DNA from: Ruminococcus flavefaciens
GTDB taxonomy: Bacteria; Bacillota; Clostridia; Oscillospirales; Ruminococcaceae
Direction: 5' to 3'
NCBI GenBank assembly: GCA_002348905.1
Contig: DEBW01000089.1
Coordinates: forward strand, 18,130 to 28,221
DNA length: 10,092 nucleotides
A program made the translations under genes and the position numbers. The notes below the pieces were generated by a model, which had not been told where the DNA came from, did no database searches, and worked only from the letters and a program-made list of their open reading frames with translations. Position 1 is the stretch's first letter, and each line of letters begins with the position of its first letter. This document shows positions 6,670 through 10,092 of this stretch, one piece after another.

Positions 6670-6700
6670 ATCTTTCCCACAAGCTTATTTTGATAAATAC

Positions 6701-6730
6701 TTGACAAAAACTACTCTTATAGTATATAAT
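6701..6730 (+). promoter_or_regulatory. Sigma-A-type promoter for aroB-cysS
   Basis: A consensus TTGACA (6701-6706) and a consensus TATAAT (6725-6730) are separated by 18 bases. Transcription would begin around 6736-6738, leaving a leader of about 72 bases before the aroB ATG. This is the only strong promoter match noticed in the window. Confidence 0.88.
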
Positions 6731-6758
6731 GTAAGGGTATCAAAAAGCGTAAAAGTAC

Positions 6759-6784
6759 GCCTCCTGTGTACATCCGCAGGAGGC
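6759..6784 (+). promoter_or_regulatory. Hairpin in the aroB leader RNA
   Basis: GCCTCCTG and CAGGAGGC form a perfect 8-base-pair stem with a 10-base loop. The structure lies inside the transcribed leader, 24 bases before the aroB start. The right arm contains an AGGAGG that would otherwise look like a ribosome site, but no start codon is suitably placed after it. The tail TATATTTATTTA is T-rich but not a clean T-run, so attenuation is possible, not shown. I do not recognise a known riboswitch class. Confidence 0.6.
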
Positions 6785-6798
6785 TATATTTATTTAGC

Positions 6799-6804
6799 AG
6801 GTGA
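6799..6804 (+). promoter_or_regulatory. Ribosome binding site of aroB
   Basis: AGGTGA lies 4 bases before the ATG at 6809 and fixes that codon as the start. A TTG 108 bases upstream in the same frame is part of the -35 box and cannot be transcribed from this promoter. Confidence 0.7.
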
Positions 6805-6808
6805 GATT

Positions 6809-7921
6809 ATGAGCGTATTCAACGTAGAATTAAAAAAAGTCGTTGACGACAGCTACGAAATAGAAGTCGGTCACGAACTTGAACAGAAACTCATTGATGA
6901 CATCAAAGCCGGACTTGTAGGAAATATCAAGAAATTTGCCGTAGTTACCGACAGCAACGTAAAACCGCTGTACGCTGACAAAATTTTCGGTATGCTAAAG
7001 GATAACGGCTATAAATGCGACCTTATCGTTTTTCCTGCCGGCGAAACAAGCAAGACTCGTGAAACAAAGGAATTTATCGAGGACACTATGCTTGAAAAAG
7101 GCTACCGCCGTGACTGCTGTATCATCGCTGTCGGCGGAGGTGTCGTTACTGATATTGCCGGATTTGTTGCCGGTACTTACGGCAGAGGAGTGCCTTTCAT
7201 AAACTACGCTACTACCCTTCTTGCGGCGGCTGATGCTTCTGTAGGCGGAAAAACAGCGGTAGATACTCCCCTCGCCACAAACCTTATCGGACTTTTCAAC
7301 CAGCCTGAAAAGGTATATATCGACATCTCAACATGGCGTACTCTCCCGCAGCGCCAGCTTTCAAGCGGTCTTGCCGAGACTATAAAGCACGGCTGTATCG
7401 CTGACAGAAAATTCTTTGACTACATCTCAGAGAATATGGATAGGATATTCGCCGTTGACGATGAAGTATGCGAGCATATCGCACACGAAAACTGCAAGGT
7501 AAAGTATCAGGTAGTTATGAAAGACGAGCTTGAGAGCGGTCTGCGAGAGATACTCAACCTCGGTCACACAGTCGGCAGGGCTATCGAGACTGTAAGCGGA
7601 TATAAGCTTCTCCACGGCGAGGCTGTATCTATCGGTCTTGTGGCAGAAGTAAAGCTTGCTGAAAAGCTCGGCTACTGTACCGCTGAGGACGTTAAGCTCG
7701 TTGCTGAGATACTTGAAAAGGCAAAGCTTCCGGTAGCTATACCGGATTATATAGACCGTGAAGCCTTAGTTAAAAAGCTCTACACGGACAAAAAAGTACG
7801 TGACGGCAAACTCCGTTTCGTACTGCAAAAGGGTATCGGAGATATCATGGAATTTGATGGCGGACAGTACGCTCTGCCGGTATCAGAAGATACTGCAAGA
7901 GAAATAATCATGTCAATATAG
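6809..7921 (+). CDS. aroB: 3-dehydroquinate synthase
   Basis: This cytoplasmic enzyme converts DAHP to 3-dehydroquinate, the second step of the shikimate pathway to aromatic amino acids, and in this family uses NAD and a divalent metal. The 370-residue length is normal. The NAD/substrate-binding region is clear: AVGGGVVTDIAGFVAGTYGRG from about 107, then YATTLLAAADASVGGKTAVD at 133-152. The metal ligands known for the family fall at Glu190 (GLAETIKHG), His253 (LNLGHTVGRAIE) and His269 (LLHGEAVSIG). The C-terminal KKVRDGKLRFVL segment is also typical. The gene follows a consensus promoter and a structured leader. The cysS ribosome site overlaps its stop codon, so the two are probably translated from one message. 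All key residues are present, so it is expected to be functional. Confidence 0.97.
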   Translation: MSVFNVELKKVVDDSYEIEVGHELEQKLIDDIKAGLVGNIKKFAVVTDSNVKPLYADKIFGMLKDNGYKCDLIVFPAGETSKTRETKEFIEDTMLEKGYRRDCCIIAVGGGVVTDIAGFVAGTYGRGVPFINYATTLLAAADASVGGKTAVDTPLATNLIGLFNQPEKVYIDISTWRTLPQRQLSSGLAETIKHGCIADRKFFDYISENMDRIFAVDDEVCEHIAHENCKVKYQVVMKDELESGLREILNLGHTVGRAIETVSGYKLLHGEAVSIGLVAEVKLAEKLGYCTAEDVKLVAEILEKAKLPVAIPDYIDREALVKKLYTDKKVRDGKLRFVLQKGIGDIMEFDGGQYALPVSEDTAREIIMSI

Positions 7922-7931
7922 GAGGAACATC

Positions 7932-9353
7932 ATGCAGTTATATAACTCACTTTCACATAAAAAAGAGGACTTTATTCCCCGTGAAGCCGGTAAGGTAAGT
8001 ATGTACACCTGCGGCCCTACTGTTTACCACTTCGCACACATAGGAAACCTCAGAAGCTACATCATGGAGGATATCCTCGAAAAGTACCTCCGCTTCACAG
8101 GTCTTGACGTTAAGCGTGTAATGAACATCACTGACGTAGGTCACCTCACAAGCGACGGCGATACCGGCGACGACAAGATGCTCAAAGGCGCTAAGCGTGA
8201 GCATAAGACAGTTATGGAGATAGCTAAGTTCTACACTGACGCTTTCTTCTCTGACTGCGCTAAGCTCAACATCAAAACTCCTGACGTTGTAGTACCTGCT
8301 ACTACCTACGTTGACGAGTTCATACGTGTTATATCTTCACTTATGGATAAGGGCTATGCTTATGAAGCAGGCGGAAACATCTACTTCGACACTTCAAAGC
8401 TCGATAAGTACTACGTTTTCGGCGACTTCAAGGAGGAAGACCTCGCTGTAGGTGTTCGTGAAGGCGTTGAAGAGGACAGCAACAAGCGCAATAAAGCTGA
8501 CTTCGTACTCTGGTTCACAAAGTCAAAGTTCGACGATCAGGAACTTAAATGGGACAGCCCTTGGGGAGTTGGCTATCCTGGCTGGCACATCGAGTGCTCA
8601 TGCATAAGCATGAAGAATCTCGGCGAATACCTCGATATACACTGCGGCGGTATCGACAATGCTTTCCCGCATCATACAAACGAGATAGCACAGTCAGAAG
8701 CTTACCTCGGTCATGAATGGTGCAACTACTGGTTTCACGTACACCACCTCAATACCAACGACGGAAAAATGAGCAAGAGCAAGGGCGAATTCCTTACAGT
8801 ATCCCTCCTCGAAGAAAAAGGCTACGATCCTATCGTATACCGTTTCTTCTGCTTACAGTCGCATTACCGCAAGTCACTGGTATTCTCATGGGAGAACCTC
8901 GACAATGCAAAGGTAACTTTTGACAAGCTCATTGCAAAGATAGCTCCTCTTACAGCTGATAAGTCCGGAGATATCGACAAGGCTGAGTACGACCGCCTTA
9001 TGGGAGCTTTCAACGATGCTCTCGGCAATGATATAAATACAGCTATGGGTATAACTGTGATCTATGATGTACTCAAATCAAAGGCTAACAACGCTACTAA
9101 ACTCGCTCTTATCGGAGAATTTGACAAGGTTATGGGACTTGACCTTATCAAAAAGGCTGAGGAAAAGGCTTCATCTGCAAACGATAATTCAAACGCTGAT
9201 ATCCCGGCTGAGGTAATGGAGCTTGTTGAACAGCGCAAGGCTGCACGTAAGGAGAAAAACTTTGCTCTCGCAGACGAACTCCGTGACAAGATAGCAGAAC
9301 TCGGCTACGCTATCAAGGAAACTCGTCAGGGTACTGAGATAACAAAGTTATAA
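7932..9353 (+). CDS. cysS: Cysteinyl-tRNA synthetase
   Basis: This class I aminoacyl-tRNA synthetase charges tRNA-Cys in the cytoplasm. The 473-residue length fits the bacterial family. The N-terminal catalytic fold shows CGPTVYHFAHIGNLRS, with Cys27 as a zinc ligand and HIGN at 36-39 as the HIGH motif. The other zinc ligands follow the known spacing: Cys222 in GWHIECSC, then His247 and Glu251 in FPHHTNEIAQSE. The second signature KMSKS lies at 279-283 in DGKMSKSKGEF. The remainder (about 330-473) is the helical anticodon-recognition region, including a Lys/Glu-rich RKAARKEKNFALADELRDKI helix typical of CysS. AGGAGG (7920-7925) overlaps the aroB stop, giving a 10-base gap. Intact and surely functional. 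Confidence 0.98.
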   Translation: MQLYNSLSHKKEDFIPREAGKVSMYTCGPTVYHFAHIGNLRSYIMEDILEKYLRFTGLDVKRVMNITDVGHLTSDGDTGDDKMLKGAKREHKTVMEIAKFYTDAFFSDCAKLNIKTPDVVVPATTYVDEFIRVISSLMDKGYAYEAGGNIYFDTSKLDKYYVFGDFKEEDLAVGVREGVEEDSNKRNKADFVLWFTKSKFDDQELKWDSPWGVGYPGWHIECSCISMKNLGEYLDIHCGGIDNAFPHHTNEIAQSEAYLGHEWCNYWFHVHHLNTNDGKMSKSKGEFLTVSLLEEKGYDPIVYRFFCLQSHYRKSLVFSWENLDNAKVTFDKLIAKIAPLTADKSGDIDKAEYDRLMGAFNDALGNDINTAMGITVIYDVLKSKANNATKLALIGEFDKVMGLDLIKKAEEKASSANDNSNADIPAEVMELVEQRKAARKEKNFALADELRDKIAELGYAIKETRQGTEITKL

Positions 9354-9380
9354 TACAAACATATAAAGGAGAAATTAGTC

Positions 9381-9920
9381 ATGGATAACGACGCATTTGC
9401 AGCAATAATGGGAATATTCGTTCTTATATACGGAATAATCCTGCTTATCATCCTCGCAATATCTATAGTAATTATCATCGCAAAGTGGATACTCTTTGAA
9501 AGAGCCGGAGAACCCGGCTGGTCAACTATCGTACCGATATATAACACCTTACAGCTCGCAAAGATAGCAACAGGTGAATATCACCTCGGTATCGTATGGC
9601 TGATACTTATGGGAATAAACAGTTTATGCAACATAACTTCCGGTATCTGTAACCTGATCGCTCAGAACGGTGACAGCTCAACAGCTATTTTTTCAATAAT
9701 AAGTCTGCCTTTATCACTCCTCGTAATAGCAGTTGCTCTCTGTGCAGCAGTAATCGGCGGCTATCTCAGCTATATGTTCACCAAGTCATACGGACAGAGT
9801 GATACTATGTGCATACTCTCAATATTCTTCTCTCCGATCATATTCATGATAATGGCTTTGAACAAGGGTACAAGCTATATAGGTCCGCAAGGTCATCTCA
9901 GGATATGGAAAAAGAAGTAA
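9381..9920 (+). CDS. DUF5684-like multi-pass membrane protein
   Basis: The 179-residue product has hydrophobic segments at about 8-36, 67-93, 103-132 and 144-160, so it is an integral membrane protein with probably four helices. After the first helix comes KWILFERAGEPGWSTIVPIYN (35-55), the hallmark (AG-PGW-x-x-(I/L)VP-YN) of the small Firmicutes membrane family I know as DUF5684. That family's members often sit beside signal-peptidase or housekeeping genes and have no proven function. The C-terminal PIIFMIMALNKGTSYIGP also fits it. AAAGGAG precedes the ATG, 27 bases after the cysS stop, and a terminator follows about 50 bases after its own stop, so it is probably the last gene of the aroB-cysS unit. 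Family assignment is from memory of the motif. Confidence 0.85.
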   Translation: MDNDAFAAIMGIFVLIYGIILLIILAISIVIIIAKWILFERAGEPGWSTIVPIYNTLQLAKIATGEYHLGIVWLILMGINSLCNITSGICNLIAQNGDSSTAIFSIISLPLSLLVIAVALCAAVIGGYLSYMFTKSYGQSDTMCILSIFFSPIIFMIMALNKGTSYIGPQGHLRIWKKK

Positions 9921-9971
9921 AAAATAAAAATGGTAGTTGTAAGCTGCCGTAATTATTATACAAACCAATGT

Positions 9972-10001
9972 AAGGGCGGAATTTTCCGCCCTTTAAATTT
10001 T
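9972..10001 (+). terminator. Rho-independent terminator ending the aroB-cysS unit
   Basis: AAGGGCGGAA and TTCCGCCCTT are perfect inverted arms around a two-base centre; allowing a realistic loop, the GGGCGG/CCGCCC core still pairs. The right arm runs into TTTAAATTTT, a usable T-rich tail. The A-rich left side makes it partly bidirectional. Confidence 0.85.
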
Positions 10002-10092
10002 GCACGGCAACAGCATTTACTTTTTATTAACGTATGCGACAGCAAAGTTGCCTTACATTCTAATTAACAGCGCAATATTGCGTGGGTGCAGG
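10002..10092. other. Terminal non-coding stretch at the right edge
   Basis: No gene is supported here. The only structures seen are GGCAAC (10006-10011) with a distant inverted GTTGCC (10047-10052), and a perfect 12-base palindrome CGCAATATTGCG at 10071-10082 just before the window ends. It may be the upstream region of a gene outside the window. Confidence 0.5.

Larger units (their letters stand above)
6207..6700. other. Gene-free, repeat-rich intergenic stretch
   Basis: I see no coding region here on either strand. In order it holds a GC-rich hairpin after the small gene's stop, a 26-base hairpin element, about 95 bases with no clear structure, the same 26-base element inverted, the second 59-base direct repeat, the inverted AGCTA-type block, and a partial third copy of the ATTTTGATAAA end of the 59-base repeat (6678-6699) directly before the aroB promoter. 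GGTCAA(A/C) words near 6261 and 6356 hint at further weak repetition. Confidence 0.75.

Noticed and set aside
6701..6808. An N-terminal extension of aroB from a TTG at 6701
   Set aside because: The TTG is the first half of the TTGACA -35 box, the extension spans the promoter and leader hairpin, and the added residues are not part of the 3-dehydroquinate synthase family. The ATG at 6809 has its own ribosome site.

Overview
The window looks like a piece of a Ruminococcus-type chromosome (Oscillospiraceae, anaerobic gut or rumen Firmicutes). The main pointers are a secreted protein ending in a type I dockerin, strong AGGAGG-like ribosome binding sites, AT-leaning Clostridia-style genes, and a short membrane protein of the DUF5684 type. 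The species cannot be fixed from the sequence alone. All genes that can be supported lie on the + strand.

Positions 1-3823 hold four related secreted proteins of one unrecognised family. The first runs in from the left edge. The other three are complete lipoproteins with the lipobox cysteine at residue 19. The members share a C-terminal domain with recurring signatures: (A/S)ELPE-A-D-P-DW, FG-x-(D/T)(Y/F)DGT, a segment like LLA-TSEDIEN, KKAYILEK, and a C-terminal TALKIA. The first three genes are spaced 20-22 bases apart, as in an operon. A compositionally different three-helix membrane protein gene sits between the third and fourth and has a copy of the fourth gene's leader in front of it. 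The series ends with a secreted protein (3854-5551) carrying leucine-rich repeats, a transglutaminase-like Cys-His-Asp core and a C-terminal dockerin. The layout suggests a cell-surface locus, with lipoproteins on the membrane and the dockerin protein docking to a cohesin scaffold, but the substrate or partner is unknown.

Positions 5552-6700 are repeat-rich. Two 59-base direct repeats flank a very AT-rich gene for a small membrane-anchored protein. Outside these lie two inverted, degenerate AGCTA-type repeat blocks. Between the gene and the second direct repeat there are three GC-rich hairpins, two of which are an inverted pair of one 26-base element. This looks like a repeat-bounded accessory insert between the surface locus and the housekeeping genes.

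Positions 6701-9920 are a housekeeping transcription unit. A good sigma-A-type promoter overlaps the edge of the repeat zone, followed by a leader with a strong hairpin, then aroB (3-dehydroquinate synthase), cysS (cysteinyl-tRNA synthetase) and a DUF5684-like membrane protein. A rho-independent terminator closes the unit at 9972-10001, and the last 90 bases hold no gene that can be supported.
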